Positions 16,561 to 23,613 of a DNA stretch of 34,147 bases are shown in pieces (within the stretch, counting starts at the first letter, position 1; the number at the start of each line of letters is the position of its first letter). This stretch comes from Candidatus Nitrosopumilus sp. (GTDB lineage: Archaea > Thermoproteota > Nitrososphaeria > Nitrososphaerales > Nitrosopumilaceae): NCBI GenBank assembly GCA_028448965.1, contig JAONQT010000006.1, positions 1 to 34,147 of the forward strand. Direction: 5' to 3'. The notes under the pieces were generated by a model. It saw only the letters and a program-made list of their open reading frames with translations. It did not search any database and was not told the DNA's origin. The translations under genes were made by a program, and so were the position numbers.

Positions 16561-17328
16561 ATGAGTATATCTGATAAAACAAAAAAATCTTTAGAAAAAA
16601 TTGGTCTTACTAGTTATGAAATCAAAACATTTTCTACATTACTAAAATCAGGAGAAGTTACAGCATCTGATCTTAGTCAAAAATCAGGCGTTCCATATTC
16701 AAAAATCTATGAAGTATTAGGATCATTAGAAGAAAAAGGATGGATCGGTTCAGATGATTCAAGACCAACAAAATATTTTGCAAAATCGCCATCTACAGGA
16801 GTGGAAAGTACAAAACAAAAGATGGAAAGTGATTTTTTACAAAATCAAAATATTATTTTAAATGAATTAGTTCCCTTGTATGAAAAAAGTGGAACAAGTG
16901 AAAGACCAGACATATGGGTACTTTCAGGAGCAGTTAACATTACTGCTAAAATTTTAGAGATGGTAGAAAGTTGTAGAGATGAAGTAATGATCACATTGCC
17001 TGAAGCTGGTGTAGAATTAGTTAAACAGGCGTTACCAAAATTAAGAGCACTTCATGATAAAGGAGTTAAAATTACAATTCTTACATCAGATAAAATAGGT
17101 AAAGAAGCAATTACAGCAATTAAAAGAGTTGCAGAAGTTAAAATTAAGAAAGGTTTGTTTGGAGGAGGAATAATTTCAGATAAAAGATATGTTGTAATTT
17201 TATTAGGTCCAGAAATTGCAAGTGAAAATTCTTCAGAAGTTGTTGCAATTTGGGCAGATCATACAGGTTTAGCAGGATTTGCACGTCAGTATTTTGAATA
17301 TTTATTAAAAGATTCAAAAAAGGTATAG
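16561..17328 (+). CDS. TrmB-family transcriptional regulator
   Basis: A 255-residue protein. The first about 75 residues form a winged helix (LEKIGLTSYEIKTFSTLL, VTASDLSQKSGVPYSKIYEVLGSLEEKGWI) typical of TrmB. The rest resembles the TrmB effector domain with a phospholipase-D-like fold (VLSGAVNITAKILEMVESCRDEVMITLPE). TrmB proteins usually sense sugars or other metabolites, but many thaumarchaeal members have no known ligand. The gene is divergent from tes with a candidate operator between and is followed after 2 nt by a DtxR-type gene, so the pair is an operon. ATG at 16561 is chosen on promoter position. Confidence 0.85.
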   Translation: MSISDKTKKSLEKIGLTSYEIKTFSTLLKSGEVTASDLSQKSGVPYSKIYEVLGSLEEKGWIGSDDSRPTKYFAKSPSTGVESTKQKMESDFLQNQNIILNELVPLYEKSGTSERPDIWVLSGAVNITAKILEMVESCRDEVMITLPEAGVELVKQALPKLRALHDKGVKITILTSDKIGKEAITAIKRVAEVKIKKGLFGGGIISDKRYVVILLGPEIASENSSEVVAIWADHTGLAGFARQYFEYLLKDSKKV

Positions 17329-17330
17329 TT

Positions 17331-17777
17331 ATGGATATACTCAAAGAAGAAACATTGTTTGTTGGAACTGCAGAAGCAGAACATGTTGAAATGTATCTTA
17401 AAGCAATTTGGCACATAAGAGAAAGAGGAGAAGATGTTAAAATTAGTACAATTGCAAAAATGCTTAACATAAGACAGCCAAGTGTAGTTCAAATGTTAAA
17501 AAAATTAAATGGTAAAAATCTTGTTGAATATAACAAAGCAGGAGTAAATCTTACAGAAGAAGGAGAAAGAATTGGTTCTAGTATGATGAGAAATAGTCGA
17601 TTATTAGAAGTCTTGATGGATAGTGCATTAAAAGTAGCAATTGATGAAGAAATGGTATGTGGAATTGAACATCATATGAATAAACAATTTACAGATGCAT
17701 TATGTACAATGTTAGGACATCCAAGAAAATGTCCACATACTCATGATATTCCAATGGGCGAATGTTGTAATAACTAG
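17331..17777 (+). CDS. DtxR/MntR-family metal-dependent repressor
   Basis: A 148-residue regulator. Residues 15-80 form the winged helix (VKISTIAKMLNIRQPSVVQMLKKL) and the dimerisation/metal part follows. The primary metal site CGIEHH (C110, E113, H114) matches DtxR C102/E105/H106, and LGHPRKCPH (128-136) is the usual family C-terminal block. At the ancillary site the expected RHRLLE is RNSRLLE, so the His is Ser (S89). There is no SH3-like domain. The tail has extra Cys/His (CPHTH, ECC). An AAAGGT Shine-Dalgarno with AGGT at 17321-17324, inside the end of trmB, serves its ATG. It would control iron or manganese genes, possibly with TrmB. Confidence 0.85.
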   Translation: MDILKEETLFVGTAEAEHVEMYLKAIWHIRERGEDVKISTIAKMLNIRQPSVVQMLKKLNGKNLVEYNKAGVNLTEEGERIGSSMMRNSRLLEVLMDSALKVAIDEEMVCGIEHHMNKQFTDALCTMLGHPRKCPHTHDIPMGECCNN

Positions 17778-17785
17778 TATCCCAA

Positions 17786-17795
17786 AAGATATATC
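17786..17795 (+). promoter_or_regulatory. box A promoter for the 54-aa zinc protein
   Basis: AAGATATATC is centred 26 nt before the ATG at 17817, the textbook spacing for a leaderless mRNA, and is strong support that this small gene is real. Confidence 0.6.
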
Positions 17796-17816
17796 ATATT
17801 AAGAATTAGATTTGAC

Positions 17817-17981
17817 ATGGCATGTTTTTGTGGTTGTGAAACCTATGTGAAAAATGAAGATGGTTTTAAAATTGCATGTGTAAAATGTGAACACGGACCT
17901 CAAAATCATGATGATGCATTTAGAGATGCTGCAAGAAAGAATGAATCACAAAGTCAGAAACGTGATGCAGATTTTGGATAA
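17817..17981 (+). CDS. 54-residue Cys-rich small protein
   Basis: A small frame encoding MACFCGCETYVKNEDG and then IACVKCEHGPQNHDD and a charged, Gln/Arg-rich tail ending DADFG. C3, C5, C7, C21 and C24 plus H26 can hold one zinc ion as a tiny zinc ribbon, or possibly an Fe-S centre. A well-placed box A and coding-like composition support it. It sits 4 nt from the stop of the convergent YjbQ gene and just after the metal regulator. Function unknown; a nucleic-acid or regulatory adaptor is one guess. Confidence 0.7.
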   Translation: MACFCGCETYVKNEDGFKIACVKCEHGPQNHDDAFRDAARKNESQSQKRDADFG

Positions 17982-17985
17982 AATA

Positions 17986-18405
17986 TTATTCTCCAATAAT
18001 TTTAACTAAAACTCTTTTTAATCTTTTACCATCAAATTCTCCATAGAAAATTTGTTCCCACGGACCAAAATCTAATTGTCCATTTGTAATTGCAACTACA
18101 ACTTCTCTTCCCATAATCTGTCTTTTTAAATGAGCATCTGCATTATCCTCACCAGTATTATTATGATCATATTGTTCAATGGGTTCATGTGGTGCTAATT
18201 CTTCTAGCCATTTTTCATAATCATGATGTAATCCACTTTCATTATCATTAATGAAAACACTTGCAGTGATATGCATTGCATTAACAAGACAAAGACCTTC
18301 CTGAATTTTACTTTTTGATACTAATTTTGAAATATCAGAAGTAATGTTAACAAACCCTCTTCGTTTTTTAACTTGAAAAGTTAGATAATCAGTTAAGAAT
18401 TTCAC
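17986..18405 (-). CDS. YjbQ/UPF0047 family protein
   Basis: A 139-residue protein starting [22 protein letters not shown], the usual N-terminus of YjbQ-type proteins. It keeps [18 protein letters not shown], with the family His, and [42 protein letters not shown]. Some members have weak thiamin-phosphate-synthase activity; the true role is unsettled. GTG at 18405 is chosen because it gives the family's normal length and N-terminus; a longer frame to 18438 adds 11 residues unlike the family. A moderate box A (about 18429-18436, minus strand) fits a leaderless GTG. A C/D guide RNA gene lies just upstream on the same strand. Confidence 0.85.
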   Translation of the reverse strand: MKFLTDYLTFQVKKRRGFVNITSDISKLVSKSKIQEGLCLVNAMHITASVFINDNESGLHHDYEKWLEELAPHEPIEQYDHNNTGEDNADAHLKRQIMGREVVVAITNGQLDFGPWEQIFYGEFDGKRLKRVLVKIIGE

Positions 18406-18440
18406 ATAATAACAATACAAATCAAGCATTAAAATCATAA

Positions 18441-18504
18441 GGCAGGCTCAGAACTCAAGATCCTCATCACTAGTCAGAAGGATAGGGATCATCACAGCCT
18501 GCAA
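18441..18504 (-). ncRNA. C/D box guide sRNA
   Basis: Read on the minus strand, all four boxes of an archaeal methylation-guide RNA occur in order: C GTGATGA (18495-18489), D' CTGA (18477-18474), C' GTGATGA (18470-18464), D CTGA (18451-18448). The guides are 11 nt (TCCCTATCCTT) before D' and 12 nt (GGATCTTGAGTT) before D, both the normal length. A perfect terminal stem GCAGGC/GCCTGC brackets the boxes. The RNA would guide fibrillarin 2'-O-methylation of rRNA or tRNA five nucleotides upstream of each D box. Targets were not verified. It lies 36 nt before the YjbQ start and may be processed from the same transcript. Confidence 0.85.
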
Positions 18505-18576
18505 GCCAAATTTTAGAGATATTCCTATTGAGTCTTTCAAGAAGCTTGATAAATGGCGAATAGTTAGTCAAGCAAA

Positions 18577-18993
18577 ATGGTCACAATTAGCACTCCATCA
18601 ACATTAGAAAGTTTTAGAAGATTTATCATATCTAGTACCTGTAAATCATATGCTCCAAGAAGTTATTTGGAAGATTCAGAAGTGTTTGCAGAAAGAGAAG
18701 ATAATTTGGGTGCAATATACGTTGAAGCTGCAGATAAAGTAACGTTAAAAAAAATTAGAGATATTACATTTATGAATGCAAGAGATGTACTTGGAATTAT
18801 TTATAATTCAAAAAGTGGAAACACATCTCTAAAATGGCGTCAAATAAGAAGAATGGAAGGTAAAGTAACAGGTGAAGCTTCCCCAAATTCTTTAACAAAC
18901 TTAGCAGAATCAGGAGTTCTTACTTTAGATTGGGTTGAAAGTTATCTAAAGAAAAAATCACAAGAAGAAAAAACTACTGAAACAACAAAATAA
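18577..18993 (+). CDS. conserved-looking hypothetical protein, 138 aa
   Basis: I do not recognise this protein. It has no membrane segment or Cys cluster. The middle (DNLGAIYVEAADKVTLKKIRDITFMNARDVLGIIYNSKSGNTSLKWRQIRRM) looks like a small mixed alpha/beta domain, then SLTNLAESGVLTLDWVESYLKKK and a low-complexity Lys/Thr/Glu tail. It lies 32 nt before pelota on the same strand, which may mean co-transcription; no strong separate promoter is seen before pelota. A role next to translation or mRNA quality control would be guesswork. Confidence 0.65.
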   Translation: MVTISTPSTLESFRRFIISSTCKSYAPRSYLEDSEVFAEREDNLGAIYVEAADKVTLKKIRDITFMNARDVLGIIYNSKSGNTSLKWRQIRRMEGKVTGEASPNSLTNLAESGVLTLDWVESYLKKKSQEEKTTETTK

Positions 18994-19025
18994 ACACTTT
19001 ACTTTTTGTAAATTATAACAGTATC

Positions 19026-20069
19026 ATGATTACAAAGATAATAGATGAAAATTTAATTTCAGTTATTCCAGAAGATTCAGAAGATTTATTGAATTTACGA
19101 CGTATAATTAAAGAAAATGATAAAGTGATCGGAGATACAACAAGAGTTTTAAAACAAGATAAAGAATATGCAAGACCAGATAAAGGAGAAAGAATTAAAA
19201 TTAGAATTGCATTAACTGTAGAAAAAATTTCTCTTGATGAAGTTTTAGATAAATTACGAATTGGAGGGGTAATTTCTGAATCAAGTAATGAATCAGTACC
19301 ACATGGTTCTCATCACTCATTTATTTTGCAACTTAATGATGGAATAACAATTTCAAAGAAAAAATGGCTACCAGTTGAAAAAAAACTTTTGAAATCAAGT
19401 AACAATCAAACAAGTTTTGTTTTAATTGCAATTGATACTGCAGATTGTGGAATTGCAAGATTAAGAGGAACCCATTTAGAATTTATGCCAAATATTTATT
19501 CAGGGTCTGGTGGAAAGAGATACAAAACTAATTTCAATATTGAAAAGTTTTTTGAGCATGTACATCAAGCAATAACTTCTATTTTCAAAGAAGGAGATAT
19601 GATAATAATTTTTGGTCCTGGTGAAACAAAAAAAAGATTTGCAAATCATATTCAAAAATTACAAAAGTATAAAATTCAAGTTGTTGATGGAATTGATTCA
19701 GGTGGAGAAGATGGAATTTATACATTTACAAAATCTCAAACAATGCATGAAATAATGTCAGATAGTAAATTAGCAAAAGCTGCATCAATAATTGATGAAA
19801 TAATGATTCTTGCAAATAAAAAAAGTAAAAAATTTACAATGGGTTATGATGAAACTTTGAACGCAAATCAATTGGGAGCAGTAGAATCAATAGTATTTTC
19901 AGATAAAGTGATTCAAGATAATAATGAACAAGAGATAATGAATTTTCTAAATGATGTTGAAAATAAAGGAGTTAAAATTTACAGTGTTGATTCATCTACA
20001 GACATTGGATTAAGAGTTACAGGATTAGGTGGAATAGTTTCTTTGTTACGATATTCTTTAGAAACTTAA
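19026..20069 (+). CDS. pelA: mRNA surveillance protein pelota (aPelota/Dom34)
   Basis: A 347-residue protein of normal archaeal length. The N-terminal Sm-like domain (1-130) includes the VPHGSHHS loop (91-98). The central domain (131-255) has FVLIAIDTADCGIARLRG. The C-terminal domain has NANQLGAVESIVFSDKVI and STDIGLRVTGLGGIVSLLRY. Pelota binds the empty A site of stalled ribosomes and works with an aEF1A-type GTPase and ABCE1 to recycle them. The stop codon shares TTAA (20066-20069) with the convergent cutA. Confidence 0.95.
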   Translation: MITKIIDENLISVIPEDSEDLLNLRRIIKENDKVIGDTTRVLKQDKEYARPDKGERIKIRIALTVEKISLDEVLDKLRIGGVISESSNESVPHGSHHSFILQLNDGITISKKKWLPVEKKLLKSSNNQTSFVLIAIDTADCGIARLRGTHLEFMPNIYSGSGGKRYKTNFNIEKFFEHVHQAITSIFKEGDMIIIFGPGETKKRFANHIQKLQKYKIQVVDGIDSGGEDGIYTFTKSQTMHEIMSDSKLAKAASIIDEIMILANKKSKKFTMGYDETLNANQLGAVESIVFSDKVIQDNNEQEIMNFLNDVENKGVKIYSVDSSTDIGLRVTGLGGIVSLLRYSLET

Positions 20070-20377
20070 TTTGTTGATTTTATTAACCAATTTAAATAAT
20101 CTTTATTTATTGAAGTAACATCAATTTCTGCTATTTCTGGAATATCATATGGATGAGTTTCAGCAATTTTTTTTTTGAGTTTAATTTTATTTTTTGTCAT
20201 AGTTTTGAATATTGCAATATATTCTGATGAATTTTGAATTTTACCATTCCATGAATAAACTGAATCAATTTTTGAAATATTCACACATGCTATAATCTTA
20301 GTTTTTACAAGATCATTAGCAATTTTTAGAATTGATTTTTTATTAGGATATGTTGAGATAATCAAGACAGGTTTCAT
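20066..20377 (-). CDS. cutA: CutA1-like divalent-cation tolerance protein
   Basis: A 103-residue protein of the CutA family: MKPVLIISTYPNKK, ACVNISKIDSVYSWNGKIQNSSEYIAIFKT and ETHPYDIPEIAEIDV are family hallmarks. CutA forms very stable ferredoxin-like trimers; it was linked to copper tolerance in E. coli but its role in archaea is uncertain. On the minus strand a T-rich box A (TTTTTTAAAG, about 20398-20407) is 26 nt before the ATG. It is convergent with pelota and divergent from the protease gene. Confidence 0.93.
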   Translation of the reverse strand: MKPVLIISTYPNKKSILKIANDLVKTKIIACVNISKIDSVYSWNGKIQNSSEYIAIFKTMTKNKIKLKKKIAETHPYDIPEIAEIDVTSINKDYLNWLIKSTN

Positions 20378-20420
20378 AGTAACCGATAAATGCCTGTACT
20401 TTAAAAAATTAACAATTAGT

Positions 20421-21617
20421 TTGGAACTTGATTTTATTACTGAAAATGCGATAATTTACGTCTTAATGGCTTGGGTAGCTATTTTTGTAACTGCAAAAGC
20501 TCTAAAATTAGAAAAATATGGTGTTGAAATTAAGGCATATAGTCTTGTTTACAAAAATAAAAGTGTCAATGATGTTTTAATTCGAATTCTTGGAAGAACA
20601 AAACGAGGTATCAAAGTATTTGCAAATGTTAGTGTAATCGCAGGTTTTATTATGATGGGTTTTGCATTTTGGTTTTTACTCAATAATGTTTCAAACTTTT
20701 TTGTTGCACAATCAGAATTTAATGAATTAACTGTACTAATTCCAGGAATTACTTTAACTTCAGCACCGGCTATTACTTACTTTTTACTTTCAATTCCAAT
20801 TGTACTTGTAATGCATGAAGGAGGACATGGAATTGTTGCTGCACTTGAAAAAATTAAAATTAAAACAGGAGGGTTTGCAATTTTTATTGCAATGTTTGCA
20901 GGGTTTGTAGAACCAGATGAAGAAGAATTTGAAAAAGCAAAAAAGATTTCAAAATTAAGAGTAATTGGAGCAGGTGCAACATCAAATGTATTATTTGCAC
21001 TTGTTTTAGGTGCCATATTATTAACAAATCCATTCTTTGCAATGGTAGTACCTGAACCATTATTGAGTATATTTTACGAATTACCAGAAGGTGTTTTGAT
21101 ACTTTCAATTATAGAAAATTCAGGAGCTGAACAAGCAGGATTACTTGCAAATGACATAATCACTACAATTAATGGTATATCTATTTTTAGCCCAGCTGAT
21201 TTTCCCAGTTTGAATCCAGGAGAAATAGCTAGTGTGTCTGTTCTTAGAGATGGTCAACCATTAGACTTTGGATTAGAAGTTATGCCAGCACCAGATGATC
21301 CTGAACGGGGATTAATTGGAATTATGAGAGATAATTCATTTGCATATACACCTGTAATGAATTTCATTGAGTGGAATGATCCTAATGTTTCAATGTTCTT
21401 GTTATGGTTATGGATGATTTCATTTTTTATAGGTATAATCAACATGCTTCCATTACCAATTCTAGATGGTGGAAAATTTATTCATATCATTATTGATAAA
21501 AGATTTTCAGATAAAGCAGTTAAAGCCACAATGTGGATAATTTACGCATTCACATTTGCACTATTTGGTCTCAATATTGCATTATCATATATGAAATCTG
21601 GTTGGTTTACAATCTAA
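20421..21617 (+). CDS. site-2-type membrane metalloprotease (M50) with PDZ domain
   Basis: A 398-residue integral membrane protease. The zinc motif is HEGGH (H132, E133, H136) inside the third hydrophobic segment, and the third ligand is D349 in NMLPLPILDGGKF. A PDZ domain lies between (about 222-290: VLILSIIENSGAEQAGLLANDIITTINGISI). Site-2 proteases cut membrane-anchored regulators within the membrane. About six to seven membrane segments are predicted by eye (10-28, 68-90, 116-136, 150-165, 186-208, 325-347, 368-388). The start is TTG; no better start exists nearby. Substrate unknown. Confidence 0.9.
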   Translation: MELDFITENAIIYVLMAWVAIFVTAKALKLEKYGVEIKAYSLVYKNKSVNDVLIRILGRTKRGIKVFANVSVIAGFIMMGFAFWFLLNNVSNFFVAQSEFNELTVLIPGITLTSAPAITYFLLSIPIVLVMHEGGHGIVAALEKIKIKTGGFAIFIAMFAGFVEPDEEEFEKAKKISKLRVIGAGATSNVLFALVLGAILLTNPFFAMVVPEPLLSIFYELPEGVLILSIIENSGAEQAGLLANDIITTINGISIFSPADFPSLNPGEIASVSVLRDGQPLDFGLEVMPAPDDPERGLIGIMRDNSFAYTPVMNFIEWNDPNVSMFLLWLWMISFFIGIINMLPLPILDGGKFIHIIIDKRFSDKAVKATMWIIYAFTFALFGLNIALSYMKSGWFTI

Positions 21618-21658
21618 ATTACCTAAAGAATAATTAATGAAAAATAATTATTCAGTTT

Positions 21659-22579
21659 ATGACCTGTGATAGATGTAAAAATCAAGCAGCTTATACAAGA
21701 AAATATTCAGGTGAGAAGTTATGTTCTCAATGTTTTTCAAAATCCATTGTAAAAAAAACTGCTAAAACTATTTCAAAATATAAAATGATTAAATATAATG
21801 AATTAGTTGCAGTTGCAGTATCAGGTGGGAAAGATTCACTAGCATTACTCAAAGTTATTCATGAAATGTCATTAACACATAGTTTTAGAATTAAAGTTAT
21901 AACAATTGATGAAGGGATTCCAGGGTATAGAAATGAAGCATTAGAAATTGTCAAAAAAGTTTGTAATCAACTTAATGTAGAATATAAAATTTATTCTTAC
22001 AAAGACCTTTTTGAATTAACACTTGATGAAGCATTAGATTTACGAGAAAATGAAAAAACATCATCATGTTCAATGTGTGGAACGTTTAGAAGACGTGCAA
22101 TGGATTATGCTGCAAAAGATATTGGAGCAGATGTAATTGCAACAGGTCATAATTTAGATGATACATTACAAACATTTGTCATAAATATGATCTCAGGTGA
22201 TACAACTAAAGTAGGTTGGATGAATCCAGATACATCTACAAATTCTCTAAGAAAAATAAAACCATTTTGTGAGATTTATGAATCTGAAATTGTTTTTTAT
22301 GCATTTACAAATAATATGCCATTTCAATCGGAACCATGTCCACACATGAATGAAGGAATAAGAACAGATATTCGTGAATTTTTAAATTCGTTAGAAACTC
22401 AACGGAGTGGAATTAAAAATAATTTTTATCAATCTATAATCAAAGTTTCTGAAGTAATGAAAAATTCTGATTCAAATATTAAAGTAAAAACAAATTGTGA
22501 AAAATGTGGGAGTGAATGTACAGGTAATGTATGCTCAGTTTGTACCATGGTTTTAAAATTAAAATCAAATCAAACCTAA
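21659..22579 (+). CDS. ttuA: tRNA 2-thiouridine synthetase TtuA/NcsA
   Basis: A 306-residue PP-loop ATPase. It has an N-terminal zinc finger (C3, C6, C22, C25), the PP-loop SGGKDS (55-60), and a C-terminal zinc ribbon (CEKCGSECTGNVCSVC). C137 and C140 in CSMCGTFRR and C227 in PCPHMNEGIR match the three Cys that hold a [4Fe-4S] cluster in TtuA. It adenylates the uridine C2 and inserts sulfur delivered by a ubiquitin-like carrier, at U54 or at wobble U34 depending on the orthologue; sequence alone does not decide. The SRP RNA gene follows on the same strand. Confidence 0.9.
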   Translation: MTCDRCKNQAAYTRKYSGEKLCSQCFSKSIVKKTAKTISKYKMIKYNELVAVAVSGGKDSLALLKVIHEMSLTHSFRIKVITIDEGIPGYRNEALEIVKKVCNQLNVEYKIYSYKDLFELTLDEALDLRENEKTSSCSMCGTFRRRAMDYAAKDIGADVIATGHNLDDTLQTFVINMISGDTTKVGWMNPDTSTNSLRKIKPFCEIYESEIVFYAFTNNMPFQSEPCPHMNEGIRTDIREFLNSLETQRSGIKNNFYQSIIKVSEVMKNSDSNIKVKTNCEKCGSECTGNVCSVCTMVLKLKSNQT

Positions 22580-22582
22580 TGC

Positions 22583-22590
22583 AAATATAA
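22583..22590 (+). promoter_or_regulatory. box A promoter for SRP RNA
   Basis: AAATATAA is centred about 24 nt before the first base of the terminal RNA helix at 22611. Confidence 0.55.
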
Positions 22591-22610
22591 CATACCTTCT
22601 TAGAAAAAAT

Positions 22611-22926
22611 GGTAGTAGGTAGGATTGGGGTGCTAGCCGTGCCCTATTCTGAAACCGGCTATATGCAGAGATCAGTAACTGTTGGGTAAATCTCTAGATG
22701 GGTAATTCCCGCTTGGTGTGCGGAAATGAAATCACGCCGAGGCGGGTGGTTGCAGGACTAGAAATATTCGAAGGAATAACTTCTAAGACCGAACCATCGA
22801 AAGGGATGAGGTCCGGGAGGGAGCAATCCTAAGATGGGGCATCCACGCTTCCTCGTCTACGTGGCGGATCTTGTACGCCTTGAAATGGGGCTATTCGTCT
22901 AGACTGGAACCAACGGATCTACTACC
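22611..22926 (+). ncRNA. ffs: signal recognition particle 7S RNA
   Basis: About 316 nt of GC-rich, folded sequence in an AT-rich genome. The ends GGTAGTAGGT (22611-22620) and ATCTACTACC (22917-22926) pair over 10 bp, forming archaeal helix 1. The S domain carries the universal helix 8 motif GGTCCGGGAGGGAGCA (22810-22825) with a GNRA-type GGGA loop, where SRP54 binds; the preceding CATC-GAAAGG-GATG hairpin fits helix 6 for SRP19. The 5' part (GCTAGCC...GGCTA) fits the Alu domain. A box A lies 24 nt upstream. Exact ends are estimated from pairing. Confidence 0.92.
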
Positions 22927-22936
22927 TTTATAATTA
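22927..22936 (+). promoter_or_regulatory. box A promoter directly after SRP RNA
   Basis: TTTATAATTA is centred 25 nt before the ATG at 22956. It begins at the base after the SRP RNA terminal helix, so the RNA 3' end and this promoter abut. Confidence 0.5.
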
Positions 22937-22955
22937 AAATTAAATTTGCAGGGTT

Positions 22956-23288
22956 ATGGATGGATTAATTTCATTTGGAAATAAAAGAAATTATGAAGAT
23001 TTTAAAAAACAAATTCCAGTATCAGTGTTACCTATGTTTGATTCAATTAGAGAATTCTGCTTCAATTTAGGTGAAAATGTCTTAGAAGATGTTAGAATGC
23101 ATAGAGTTGTTTTTTGTAAATCAATGACATTTAGATGGTTTCTTGATGTACAACCAGAAAAAGAAGGTGTAATAATTAAAATTCAAAAAAGTAGAAAAGA
23201 CCCAATCCAAACTATTCAAATTAAAAAAGATCAACAAATTTCAGAATTTACTGAATTATTCAAAATAGCATATGAAAATATCCATTAA
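22956..23288 (+). CDS. conserved-looking hypothetical protein, 110 aa
   Basis: A small soluble protein. SIREFCFNLGENVLEDVRMHRVVFCKSMTFRWFLDVQPEKEGVIIKIQ suggests an alpha/beta fold with three strands, vaguely like DUF5655-type domains; this resemblance is weak. Cys at residues 32 and 52 are not arranged for metal binding. The leaderless start is supported by a box A. The stop shares TTAA (23285-23288) with the convergent acylphosphatase. Function unknown. Confidence 0.7.
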   Translation: MDGLISFGNKRNYEDFKKQIPVSVLPMFDSIREFCFNLGENVLEDVRMHRVVFCKSMTFRWFLDVQPEKEGVIIKIQKSRKDPIQTIQIKKDQQISEFTELFKIAYENIH

Positions 23289-23563
23289 TACAAAACATCA
23301 AATTTTGTAAATTTATTATCAAATTTTTCATTATGAATTTCAACATTTTCAACTATTGCATTTGCAGGACCATCATGAGCCCATTTTACAAGTATAGAAA
23401 TATTTTCTTCAGTACCTTCTAAAAGGCATTCAACACGACCATCTTGAAGATTTTTTACCCATCCAAAAATATTATTTTGTATAGATTTAGCTTTTAGACT
23501 CTGACGAAAAAAAACTCCTTGTACTCTACCTGTTACAAAAAGTCTTATACATTGATTAGACAT
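23285..23563 (-). CDS. acyP: acylphosphatase
   Basis: A 92-residue enzyme that hydrolyses acyl phosphates such as carbamoyl or acetyl phosphate. Family motifs: GRVQGVFFR (12-20) with catalytic R20 and GWVKNLQDGRVE (34-45) with catalytic N38. Length is normal. A box A (GATTAATAAG, about 23583-23592 on the minus strand) lies about 24 nt upstream of the ATG. It lies 50 nt downstream of rpl2 on the same strand but seems to have its own promoter. Confidence 0.95.
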   Translation of the reverse strand: MSNQCIRLFVTGRVQGVFFRQSLKAKSIQNNIFGWVKNLQDGRVECLLEGTEENISILVKWAHDGPANAIVENVEIHNEKFDNKFTKFDVLY

Positions 23564-23613
23564 TGATAGAAAATTTGAGAAACTTATTAATCAATTTTAG
23601 CTTTAAAGAAAAA

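Noticed and set aside
18406-18438. Longer YjbQ N-terminus (11 extra residues)
   Set aside because: The extra residues do not match the family, and GTG at 18405 restores the normal start and length.
22611-22926. Alternative reading as RNase P RNA
   Set aside because: The helix 8 motif GGTCCGGGAGGGAGCA and pairing ends fit SRP RNA; RNase P conserved regions were not seen.
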